A stretch of 64,000 bases of DNA, taken from positions 23,022-87,021 of the forward strand of contig CAZJHX010000021.1 of assembly GCA_964545715.1 (NCBI GenBank), given 5' to 3'. A program made the position numbers and the translations under genes. The DNA comes from CAZJHX01 sp964545715 (GTDB lineage: Bacteria > Myxococcota_A > UBA9042 > GCA-2863065). The notes under the pieces are model-generated. The model did not search any database. It saw only the letters and a list, made by a program, of their open reading frames with translations, and was not told the DNA's origin. This document shows positions 24,398 through 33,900 of the stretch, piece after piece (within the stretch, counting starts at the first letter, position 1; each line of letters opens with the position of its first letter).

Positions 24398-27300
24398 CTA
24401 CTTCAGGTCGCCCCCGACCACGGTGTTGCCGCCCATGCGCTCCACGGTCTCGGGCACGATCGTCAGGGTCACGCCCTCTGAGAACTCCATCGCCGGCAGC
24501 GGGATCCCGCCCAGCGCACCGCCGTCCAGCCCGCTCAGCAACGACGGCACCAGGCTGCCGTTGACCATGTCCGCAACCAGCCCCTCGGAGCCGATCAGAT
24601 CGTCCTGAAGCACCGTGATCTCGCTGTCCAGCGTCTTGATTTTGGTAAAGCCCAAGCCCAGCTCGCCGTCGAGCAGCGCAAACTCGAAGCCCGCCGTAAA
24701 CGAGATGTACATCTCGATCGTCAGCGGCGTCCCCAACAACACCAGGTCCGCGATGACGCGCATGTCGCCGATATGCACATCCAGGTCGCCTATCTCGCAG
24801 TCACTCAGCGTCGGCGCCGACATCCCGCTCAGCGACACCGCCAAATCGGTGATCCCATACGCCGTCAGATCCGCATCGGCCAGCATGTCCGCCGGCACGT
24901 CAAACTCCAGCAGCCCGCCATTCCACGCCGCATACAGCAGCTCGTTGATCATGTCGTCGCTCAGCACCAACTCAAACGGGCTGGCTTTGGGCACCACCAG
25001 CACCTGCTCCGCCGCGTTGCAGCCCACCCGCGCCAGCGCCCCCAGCTTGTCGTACGGCGTGACCTTGGGCGAGTAGGCCCCCGTCCGCAGCCGAATGGCC
25101 CCGCCCGTCGCATCAAACTGCACAGACGAGAAGTCGGTCTTCATCTCGACCGGCACCGACCCGCCCGCCGGATCGAAGCTCGGCATGTCAAAGCTGCTCT
25201 CAAACGCCAGCGCCCCCAGCCCGTCCTCCAGCGCCGGCTCGATCTGCTCGGCAACCGTGCCCTCCAGGTCCTTCTCCAGGTCCCCGATCAAGTCGTCCAC
25301 CACGCTGTCGATGACGGGGTCGATGATGAAGCCGATCACCCCGTCGATATCCACGTCCGCCCCGGACACGCTGACCGCGACGTTGGTGACATCCGCCTTC
25401 AGCTGGTGGTTCTCCACGAAGAGGTGCACATCCGCGTTGGCCACGACCGCGCTGACCTTCATGTCGCCGTCAAAGTCCGGGCAGAAGTCGATGCACGCCC
25501 CGAAGATGCACTCCTCACACTTGCCCGGTGCGTCCACCTTGGCCTTGATGTTGGTGATGGCCACCGTCATCTTCAGCCCGCCCACCTTGGACGACATCGT
25601 CAGCGTCGGCGCGCTGTGCGTCAGGTTCTTGATGTACACCTTGTAGCCGCTGCCGCTAAAGACCGGGTTGGCGATCGAGTCGCCGATGTTCAGCACGCTC
25701 AACAGCCCGCCCAGGGCCTGCGCCAGCTGCTGCAGCACCGCGTTGGACAGCCAGATCCCAAGCCCCGGATCGACCATGCCGCTCTTCGGCTGCTCCAGCA
25801 CGGGTTTGTGATAGCCGGTCGACCACAAGAACGACTGGACACGCTTTCGCACACTGCCAAACGAGTCCGTGGCGATGATCACCAGCGTGTTGCCGCCCAC
25901 ATGCGGGAAGACCGACGCGGCAAACTTGCCGTCGATCAGCTCGACCTCCTCGCCATTGACGGTCACGGTCTCCACCGGCCCCGCCCCACTCTCCACGGAC
26001 CCGCTCACCACCACTTTCTGAGCCGCCGCGAGCCCCTGAATCGTCGCCGCCCGCGGCGGATAATCCACCGTGATCTCCGGCCGGCAATCCGCATGTGCCA
26101 CCAGGGTCGACCCGCAGCCCGCCTCGGGATCGCAGCTGTCCAGCGTGCAGTCGTTACCGTCGTTGCACACCATCGGCTCCGCGCCCACACAGTCGCCCTG
26201 GATGCACGTGTCCGTCTGCGTGCACACCGAGCCATCCGTGCACGGCGCCGAGTTCAGCTCGTAAAAGCACGCCGTGATCGGGTCACACAGGTCGTCGGTG
26301 CACACATCCCCGTCATCACAGTCCAGCGGCTGGGGTCCGGCCCCGCACACGCTGTCCGCGCACGTGTCACCCAGCGTGCACTCGTTGTTGTCGTCGCAGG
26401 GGTGCGTGTTGGGCAGGTAGACGTTGCCCTTGCTGGGGAAGCACGCGTCGTCGGTGCACGGGTTGCCGTCGTTGGGGTCCAGCAGCACCCCCAGGCACGC
26501 GCCCTCGGCGCAGGTATCCGACCCCGTGCACGCGCTCTGATCGTCACACGGCGCGGTCGTAAACGTGTACACGCAGCCCGCCTCGGCGTCACAGGAGAAG
26601 GCCGTACATGGGTTGCCGTCTTCGCAGAGGTTGTCCAACGGCACGTATACGCAGGCTTGACCTGTGATGCAGGCGTCCACGGTGCACACGTCATCGTCAT
26701 TGCAATCCCGCTCGGAGCCGCTGCACTGCCCGGCGGTGCACGTGTCCTTTACCGTGCACTCATTGCCGTCTTCGCAGGCGTCGCCATCGGAAATCGGCGC
26801 GCTGACACAGCCCGTCGCGCCGTCACAGGCGTCCACGGTGCACGCGTTGCCGTCGTCGCACGCCAGCGGCGTCGTCCCCTTGAGACACGCGCCGGCCACG
26901 CACGCCGAGCCCAGCCAGCAGACATCCCCGTCATCACAGGGCGCGGTGTTGTGGCTGCTGAAGCACGTGCCGCCCTCCGGATCGCAGACATCATCAGTGC
27001 ACACATCCCCGTCGTCGCACACCACCCGGTCAAAGCCCGTGCAGGCCCCGTCCAGACAGCTGTCCGTCAGCGTACACGCGTCCCCGTCGTCGCACGCGAC
27101 CGAGTCATCGAAGGTCCAGCCGTCCACCCGCGCCAGCACCAGGCAGACCTCGCACTCGTTGTCAGGGTTCGGGGTCTCGTTGAAGACGCACTCCCCGTCG
27201 ATCTCGCACTCATCCGGCGGGCAGGCGCCCGTCGCCAGGTCCGGCTCAGGCCCCAAATCATCCGGCGGCTCGGGCACGTCCGGCTCATCAGGTCCGGCGT

Positions 27301-27439
27301 CAGGCTCGGCCGGCACGTCCACTGCCGCGGTGTCGGGCGCAGCCACATCCACCGACGCGCCCGGCTCAGGCGCGTCCCCACACGCGACACATACGGCCGC
27401 AAGCGCAAGCAGCACGGCAGCCTTTGTTGGCGGCAACAA
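24398..27439 (-). CDS. Cys-rich lipoprotein with TULIP/BPI-like C-terminal domain
   Basis: A 1013-residue lipoprotein (LALAAVCVACGD lipobox, Cys near residue 20). A Pro/Asp/Glu linker is followed by about twelve C-D-D-G-x-x-C-T units to residue 450, then an Ig-like segment (VTVNGEEVELIDGKF). From about residue 530 to the end there is a long amphipathic region beginning VDPGLGIWLSNAVLQQL and containing GFIIDPVIDSVVDDLIGDLE. This resembles the tubular lipid-binding (TULIP, BPI/LBP) fold. A surface lipid-binding or lipid-transfer role is inferred from that resemblance only. Confidence 0.75.
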   Translation of the reverse strand: MLPPTKAAVLLALAAVCVACGDAPEPGASVDVAAPDTAAVDVPAEPDAGPDEPDVPEPPDDLGPEPDLATGACPPDECEIDGECVFNETPNPDNECEVCLVLARVDGWTFDDSVACDDGDACTLTDSCLDGACTGFDRVVCDDGDVCTDDVCDPEGGTCFSSHNTAPCDDGDVCWLGSACVAGACLKGTTPLACDDGNACTVDACDGATGCVSAPISDGDACEDGNECTVKDTCTAGQCSGSERDCNDDDVCTVDACITGQACVYVPLDNLCEDGNPCTAFSCDAEAGCVYTFTTAPCDDQSACTGSDTCAEGACLGVLLDPNDGNPCTDDACFPSKGNVYLPNTHPCDDNNECTLGDTCADSVCGAGPQPLDCDDGDVCTDDLCDPITACFYELNSAPCTDGSVCTQTDTCIQGDCVGAEPMVCNDGNDCTLDSCDPEAGCGSTLVAHADCRPEITVDYPPRAATIQGLAAAQKVVVSGSVESGAGPVETVTVNGEEVELIDGKFAASVFPHVGGNTLVIIATDSFGSVRKRVQSFLWSTGYHKPVLEQPKSGMVDPGLGIWLSNAVLQQLAQALGGLLSVLNIGDSIANPVFSGSGYKVYIKNLTHSAPTLTMSSKVGGLKMTVAITNIKAKVDAPGKCEECIFGACIDFCPDFDGDMKVSAVVANADVHLFVENHQLKADVTNVAVSVSGADVDIDGVIGFIIDPVIDSVVDDLIGDLEKDLEGTVAEQIEPALEDGLGALAFESSFDMPSFDPAGGSVPVEMKTDFSSVQFDATGGAIRLRTGAYSPKVTPYDKLGALARVGCNAAEQVLVVPKASPFELVLSDDMINELLYAAWNGGLLEFDVPADMLADADLTAYGITDLAVSLSGMSAPTLSDCEIGDLDVHIGDMRVIADLVLLGTPLTIEMYISFTAGFEFALLDGELGLGFTKIKTLDSEITVLQDDLIGSEGLVADMVNGSLVPSLLSGLDGGALGGIPLPAMEFSEGVTLTIVPETVERMGGNTVVGGDLK

Positions 27440-27539
27440 CAGAGCAACACCTCTTCAAGGACCGCGGCAATGCTATCACGACGGCCCGGTGGCATTCCTG
27501 CAACTCTGGTAGCCTCGGGTGGCCACCCAGGAGCCAACT

Positions 27540-28706
27540 GTGACCACGCCGGTCGTCCGTCATCTCGATCAAATCGCGCGCTTCTTGTTTGCGCCGCTGT
27601 TGAAGCGATCGGGCGACGACGGCTTCTCGGTAGTCAGCTGGGACGTCGAGCAGGGCCTCACGCTGGTCGTGGAGCACCTGACGGACACCCTGCTCATCGA
27701 GCTGGAAGATCGTCGTGACGACCGGGCCTGCTTCTTTCGCACGAGCCGGTTCAACCTCAACGCGCGGCTGCTGTTCGACCGCGGGCGCCCGCTCATCGAC
27801 GCCCATGTGCAGCTGGTCGAGGCGATCGGCCGCATGATCACCCAGCGAGAGACCCGGCTGCCCGATCCGCCCCGGGCCGACACCGGACGCCGGGCCATGC
27901 TGCGCGAGATCCTGGTCGACCGCCTGCTCATGCCCGAGGGCCGCGGCCAGTACTACATCAACCCGTACGTCGGCTGCACTATCGGCTGCGCGTACTGCTA
28001 CGTGCAGGAGCGCGCCGACCTCTCACGCCGCCTCGAGGGGCTGCCCGCGCTCGAGTGGGGCCGCTATGTGGACGTCAAGGTCAACGCCGCGCACGTGCTG
28101 CGCCGGGAGGTGGCGCGCTTTGAGCCGGGCATCGTGCGGCTGAGCCCTATTTTGACCGATCCCTACCAGGGCGCCGAGCGCCGCTTTCGTATCACGCGCC
28201 AGTGCCTGGCCGTGCTCGCCGACGCCGGCTTCACGCCGGTGATCCTGACCCGCAGCGCCTCGGTCGTGGAGGACCTCGAGATCCTGCAGGCGTGCCGCAG
28301 CGCCGCCGTGGGCTTCTCCATCCCCACCGACATCGACGCCCATCGCGCCACCTTTGAGCCCGGCGCCGAGCCCATCGACGCCCGAATCGAGGCCCTGGCC
28401 GCCTGCCGCGCCGCCGGACTGGCCACCTTTGCGGTCATCCAGCCCATGCTGCCGATGAACCCTCACAAGCTGGCCCAGCGCCTGGCCCCGCTGATCGACG
28501 CCGTGCGCATCGATCGGATGCACAGCATGGACCTCGCAGCGCCGCTGTACGCCGCCTGCGGTGTGAAAGACGCCGACTCGACCGAGTTCTTCGACCGGAC
28601 GCACGCGGCTCTGGTCAGCGCCTTTGAGCAGCTCGGCACGCCGCTGGACGCGTTGGACGATCTCGCCGCCCTGACCACACTTGGACGCGCCCGCAACCGA
28701 GGATAG
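27540..28706 (+). CDS. Radical SAM protein of the spore-photoproduct-lyase-like group
   Basis: A 388-residue protein. The GTG at 27540 is preceded by AGGAG (27529-27533) at 6 bases, better placed than the upstream in-frame GTG at 27519. An N-terminal domain of about 130 residues precedes the cluster motif CTIGCAYCYVQ, which with YYINPYVGC is typical of the COG1533 SplB-related proteins. SPILTDPYQGAE and TRSASVVEDLE fit that group. The substrate of most members is unknown, and DNA repair cannot be assumed. It lies outside the CNNxCxFC cluster and differs in sequence from those genes. Confidence 0.82.
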   Translation: MTTPVVRHLDQIARFLFAPLLKRSGDDGFSVVSWDVEQGLTLVVEHLTDTLLIELEDRRDDRACFFRTSRFNLNARLLFDRGRPLIDAHVQLVEAIGRMITQRETRLPDPPRADTGRRAMLREILVDRLLMPEGRGQYYINPYVGCTIGCAYCYVQERADLSRRLEGLPALEWGRYVDVKVNAAHVLRREVARFEPGIVRLSPILTDPYQGAERRFRITRQCLAVLADAGFTPVILTRSASVVEDLEILQACRSAAVGFSIPTDIDAHRATFEPGAEPIDARIEALAACRAAGLATFAVIQPMLPMNPHKLAQRLAPLIDAVRIDRMHSMDLAAPLYAACGVKDADSTEFFDRTHAALVSAFEQLGTPLDALDDLAALTTLGRARNRG

Positions 28707-28716
28707 TATCGCCGCT

Positions 28717-29301
28717 ATGAGCACCAACCCGCTTCTCGATCGCATCTTCGCCCGCCTGTACAAGCCTGCCAGCGGATTCAAGTTCGAGTCCTGGCGTATC
28801 CCGGGCCGCCCCACGAGCGAGGCGCTGGGCGTGCTGGCGGTTCAAGTCGACGTCGAGCGGATGGTGGAGCGCATCAAGGACGTGGACAGCTACCGCGGCA
28901 ACATCGATCACGTGCTCGAAAGCCGGGGGGTCCAGGACCCTGCCTACGCGCCCCCGGAGCACCTGCGCTTCTATCAGCGCCTGAACATCCCGATGGTGGC
29001 CGAAGTGCAGTTCGAAAACGTCATGCATGACCACGGCGAGCGGGACGGCTGGCGCGTCATCTCGTGGCAGCTGCTGCAGGCCGAGACCGACCGGCTCAAC
29101 AAGCGCGCCGGCGCCCGGTTCGACTACAACGACGGCGCCTGGCTGCTGCGCGAAGACGCGGTCGGCTATGCCCTGTCCAGCGCACCGCGCAAGAGCGACG
29201 TGGGCCGCGTAAAGTTTGCCCTGATGACCAAAGGCGCCGACGTCACCGCCCCCGCCGTGCTCAAAAACAACATCGAGGGCATGGTCCGCTGGGCGCGCTG
29301 A
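28717..29301 (+). CDS. Hypothetical protein, possible START-like
   Basis: A 194-residue soluble protein with its ATG at 28717, 10 bases after the SplB-like stop, so probably co-transcribed. No signal peptide or membrane helix is seen. The C-terminus has ALSSAPRKSDVGRVKFALM and NIEGMVRWAR, which recall START/SRPBCC-like ligand-binding proteins, but I could not align it. The N-terminus is basic and helical. Function is unknown. Confidence 0.6.
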   Translation: MSTNPLLDRIFARLYKPASGFKFESWRIPGRPTSEALGVLAVQVDVERMVERIKDVDSYRGNIDHVLESRGVQDPAYAPPEHLRFYQRLNIPMVAEVQFENVMHDHGERDGWRVISWQLLQAETDRLNKRAGARFDYNDGAWLLREDAVGYALSSAPRKSDVGRVKFALMTKGADVTAPAVLKNNIEGMVRWAR

Positions 29302-29352
29302 CCGCCAACGAGCCCGGCTCCATCTGCGCCCGCTGTGGCCGTGCGGCCGCGT

Positions 29353-30777
29353 TCAGGCCGAGGCGCGCAGCGCCGCAGCGCACGGCAAGATGACGTGACG
29401 CAGCGTGTTTCGCGCGACCGACTCGGCAGCCCCGCGGGCCTGTCGCCCACCCAGACGCCGAACGTCGTCGGGCACCTGCGCCAGCAGCGGCTCGCGTGGA
29501 TCGGGCGCCACATCAACACCCGCAAGCTGGTCAAACGTGCTCTCGATCGCCGCCCGCACGTCCTGGCCGCCGTTGCGCCATGACCAGGCGATGAAGGCCC
29601 ACGCCAGCTCAGAGTGACGCGCCTCGTCGGCGGCGATCGACCGCATGCGCTCCGCGATGGTGGGCGTCGCCAGCCGCGCCGCGTGGTCCAGCTGGGCCGC
29701 GGCGATGGTCTCGCCCACGCAGCCCTCGTGGATGCACGCCACCGCGATGGCGACCCAGTCCGTCCGCGGAGCCACGTCGGCGCAGGCCAGCGCCCCCGGA
29801 CCCAGCGTCCGGCCGTCCAGCTCCGTCGCGATCTCGGTGGCCAGCAGCGCGTGGCGCACCTCGTCCTGTGCAGCCTGCGCCGCAGCTGCCAACAGCTTCG
29901 GCGGCGCGCCCAGCTGCATCAGCTCCAGTCCAAAGCGCAGGAAGCTGGCGACGCTGGCGTGCTCCTCCAGCGCGTCCTGTCGCCAGGCAGCCGCCACGCC
30001 GGCAGCGTGTATCGGATTCAGCGCCGGCAGCGCGGCGGAGGCGACGTCCGAGCCGGGGCTCCAAGTCGACGTCTCCTGCAGGTCCGCGACGAGGAGCTGG
30101 TCACCGACGACCAGGGGACGCCCACAGCAGGCGCCCGGGCAGTGCATATAACAGCACGTGTCATCGACGAGCTCGGCCACACCGACCGCCTCGTTGCAGC
30201 ACCCGTCCAGCACGCAGCTGGGCGGCGGACAGCCCTCCGGCGGCAGCGGACCGTCATAGGGATCAGCGCCGGGCTTGCCGCCAAACGGCGGGTTCTCGAT
30301 CGCCTTCACAAGCTGCTCCGCGGTGTAGCAGGTGTGCGTGGGGTTATCGCAGGGGATCTCCACATTGCCGGCGTCCGGCGCCGTCGCGTCGATCAGCCCC
30401 TCGTCCATCGGACCTGCATCCGCCACCGCGATATCTGCCGCCACAATGTCCGTCGGTCCGGGGCCCGCATCGACAGGTGCCGGGGTGTCGTCGACTGTCG
30501 GCGTATCCTCCGGCGGCGGGCCTTCGTCGACCGTTTGGACGTCTTGAGGCTCGCTCGCATCGGGTGTCTCGACGGTGTCTTCGAGCGTCGGGCCGACGTC
30601 CAGCACGCTGCCGTCCCCGGCGTCGCCGGTGCCCAGGCCTGTCTCGTCCGTGGCCACCACCACGATCGTATCGCTGGGCGTGGCCGGCTTCTCGGCTGTG
30701 CACGAAAGCACGGCACCGCCCGCGAAAATCCCCATCGCCAAACAGAGCCGTCGCATGGCCGCTGTGTATTCACGCAT
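29353..30777 (-). CDS. Lipoprotein with ferritin-like diiron domain
   Basis: A 474-residue protein. The ATG at 30777 is 8 bases after TAGGAG. The lipobox GGAVLSC is followed by about 130 residues of Asp/Thr/Pro/Val linker and a Cys-rich segment (CPPPSCVLDGCCNEA, CCYMHCPGACCG). From about residue 265 a four-helix bundle appears with the metal-ligand pattern EEHASVASF, AAQDEVRHALL, HEGCVGETIA and DEARHSELAWAF, matching ferritin-like diiron carboxylate proteins. It could be an oxidase, peroxidase or iron-handling enzyme tethered at the cell surface. Which of these it is cannot be told from sequence alone. Confidence 0.82.
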   Translation of the reverse strand: MREYTAAMRRLCLAMGIFAGGAVLSCTAEKPATPSDTIVVVATDETGLGTGDAGDGSVLDVGPTLEDTVETPDASEPQDVQTVDEGPPPEDTPTVDDTPAPVDAGPGPTDIVAADIAVADAGPMDEGLIDATAPDAGNVEIPCDNPTHTCYTAEQLVKAIENPPFGGKPGADPYDGPLPPEGCPPPSCVLDGCCNEAVGVAELVDDTCCYMHCPGACCGRPLVVGDQLLVADLQETSTWSPGSDVASAALPALNPIHAAGVAAAWRQDALEEHASVASFLRFGLELMQLGAPPKLLAAAAQAAQDEVRHALLATEIATELDGRTLGPGALACADVAPRTDWVAIAVACIHEGCVGETIAAAQLDHAARLATPTIAERMRSIAADEARHSELAWAFIAWSWRNGGQDVRAAIESTFDQLAGVDVAPDPREPLLAQVPDDVRRLGGRQARGAAESVARNTLRHVILPCAAALRASA

Positions 30778-30917
30778 CGTCTTTTCTCCTACCGCCGTCG
30801 CGCATTGTACACAGTCACAGGCACGTAAACGCAGTTAACATGCCGCTAATTCTCAACCTGATGCGCCCGCGTCAACTTGCAACGCGCCGCGTCATTTGGC
30901 ACACCCGTGTTAACGAA

Positions 30918-33900
30918 ATGACCGCGCATCCCACCCCCGACGGCCTCTATGATCCCCGCTTTGAACACGACGCCTGCGGTGTCGGCTGCGTGGTCGACGT
31001 GCGCGGCAGACCGGCGCGCGATGTGGTCGTCATGGCCCTGCAGGTGCTGGAGAATCTGCGACATCGCGGCGCCAGCGGCGCGGCGGGCGTAGGCGACGGC
31101 GCCGGCATTCAGCTGCAGATCCCGCACGCGTTTTTGACCAAGGCGTGCCACGCGATCGGCATCCACCTGCCCGAGCCGGGCGGCTACGGCCTAGGAATGT
31201 TCTTCATGCCCCACGACCGCGCGGCTCGGCGACCGATCCAGCGAGCCATAGCGCGCATTGCGGACGAAGAGGGCTGCGACCTGCTCGGCTGGCGGCACGT
31301 GCCGACCATCAACGCGGCGCTTGGGGCGTCGGCGCGCGCCTCCGAGCCGCTGATGATGCAGGCGGTGTTCGGCCGGCCGAAGCACCTGGACGCCGCTGCG
31401 TTCGAGCGGGCGCTGTATGTCGTGCGACGTCGCGCGGAGAACGAGATCGCGGCCCCGCGCGGCGACTTCTATGCCGTGAGCCTGTCGCAGCGCACCGTCA
31501 CGTACAAGGGCATGTTGGAGGCCGAGCAGCTCTCGGATTATTTCCCCGACCTGGCCCATCCGAGCACGGAGTCGGCCATCGCGGTGGTCCACTCCCGCTT
31601 CTCGACCAACACGTTTCCCAGCTGGGACCGCGCGCACCCGTACCGCTATGTGGCGCACAACGGCGAGATCAACACCCTGCGCGGCAACATCAACTGGATG
31701 CACACGCGCGAGGCGCGGCTGAAGTCGGCGCTCTTCGGTCCCGACCTTGCGCGCACGCTGCCGGTGGTGACGCCCGACGGATCGGACTCCGGCATGTTCG
31801 ACAACTGCCTGGAGTTTCTGGTGCTGGCGGGACGCAGCCTACCGCACGCGTTGATGATGATGGTGCCCGAGCCCTGGGAGCGACACGACTCCATGAGCCC
31901 GACGCGCCGCGCGTTCTACCGCTATCACGCGTGCCTGATGGAGGCGTGGGACGGCCCGGCGGCGATCGTCGCGACCGACGGCATTCAGGTAGCCGCGGTG
32001 CTCGACCGCAACGGCCTACGACCGTCACGCTACTATGTCACCGACGACGACCGGCTGATCCTGGCGTCCGAGGTGGGCGTGCTGGACCTCGCGCCGAATC
32101 GCATCGTGCGCAAAGGGCGCTTGCAGCCCGGTCGCATGCTGTTGGTCGATACCGCGGCCGGCCGCATCGTGGACGACGACGAGCTGAAAGAGACGATCGC
32201 GGCAGAGCACCCGTACGGGCAGTGGCTGGACGACAACATCATCACGTTGGACGGACTCCAGCCGTCGGCCGCTCCGCCGGACGAGCCCTCGACGCTGCTG
32301 GCGAGGCAGCGGGCGTTTGGGTACACGGTCGAAGAGGTCCGCATGGTGCTGGGGCCCATGGCCGATGACGGCGCCGAGGCGATCGGGTCTATGGGCAACG
32401 ATACGCCGCTGGCCGTGCTGTCCAACCGGCCGCGTCTGCTCTACGACTACTTCAAGCAGCTGTTTGCGCAGGTCACAAACCCGCCGATCGACGGCATCCG
32501 CGAGGAGCTGGTGACGGCGACTCAGGTGACGCTCGGCCCCGAGGGCAACCTCCTCAATCCGGTACCCGAGTCCGCGCGCGTGGTCGAGCTGGACTCGCCG
32601 GTGATCACAAACGATCAGCTGGCACGCCTGCGTACGCTGAAGGGATCCGCCGACCCGGTGCGCGTGGCGACGCTGCCGATCCTGTGGGACGCATCGTCTG
32701 GCGCGCACGGGCTGGAGAGCGCGCTGGAGGACCTGTTTGACGCGGCGGACAACGCCATCGACGACGACTTCTCGGTGCTGGTGCTCTCCGATCGCGGCGT
32801 CACGCGAGAGCGCGCGCCCATTCCGGCCCTGCTGGCCGTCGCGGGTCTGCACCACCACCTGATCCGCAACAGGCGACGCACCGCCGTCGGGCTGGTCGTG
32901 GAGACGGGCAGCGCACGCGAGGTCCACCACATCGCGCTGCTGCTGGGCTACGGCGCGGTAGCGATCAACCCATACCTTGCGCTGGAGACCGTGGCAGACC
33001 GCGACGAGCAGGCGCCGGCGCGCTACGTAAAGGCCGCGGTCAAGGGGGTGCTCAAGGTGATCTCCAAGATGGGGATCAGCACCTTCCGCAGCTACTGCGG
33101 CGCGGAGATCTTCGAGGCGGTCGGCCTGCGCGAGTACTTTGTGCGCCGATACTTCAACGGCACGCCAAGCCGTATCGAGGGCGCCGGCGTGGACGTCATC
33201 GCCGAGGAGGTGCGCAGACGCCACACGGCGGCTTTCCCGGCGCGCGCCGGCGGGGAGGCGGGACTACCCTCGGGGGGCGACTATCACTGGCGCCCGGATG
33301 GGGAGTTTCACCTGTTCGGACCCAAGCCCGTGCACCTGCTTCAGCGGGCCTGTCGCACCAACGATTACGAGAAGTTTCGCGAGTACACTGACATCATCGA
33401 CCGCCAGAACGTGCAGCGGGCGACCCTGCGCTCATTGTTTGAGCTGAAGCCGCGTCAAGCCCCCGTGCCGCTGGATCAGGTGGAGCCGATCGCAGCCATT
33501 CTCAAGCGCTTCTCCACGGGTGCGATGAGCTACGGCTCGATCTCCCAGGAGGCGCACGAGGCGCTGGCCATCGCCATGAACCGCATCGGCGGCAAGTCCA
33601 ACACCGGGGAGGGCGGCGAGGACGCGGCGCGCTATGTGCCGGACGGCAGCGGAGACTCCCGAAACAGCGCCATCAAGCAGGGCGCGTCGGGCCGCTTTGG
33701 GGGCACCAGCGAGTACCTGGTGAACGCGACCGAGATCCAGATCAAGATGGCCCAGGGCGCCAAGCCGGGCGAGGGCGGCCAGCTGCCCGGGCACAAGGTC
33801 TATCCGTGGATCGCCAAGGTGCGGCTCTCCACGCCCGGCGTCGGCTTGATCTCGCCGCCGCCGCATCACGATATCTACTCTATCGAGGATCTGGCGCAGC

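Noticed and set aside
24773..27718. 981-residue plus-strand frame opposite the TULIP-like lipoprotein gene
   Set aside because: Arg/His-rich shadow composition; the minus frame has a signal peptide and Cys repeats.
27540..28706. Membership of the SplB-like rSAM gene in the Hxs-like cluster
   Set aside because: Its cluster motif (CTIGCAYCYVQ) and neighbours differ, and it is 5 kb outside the dense region.
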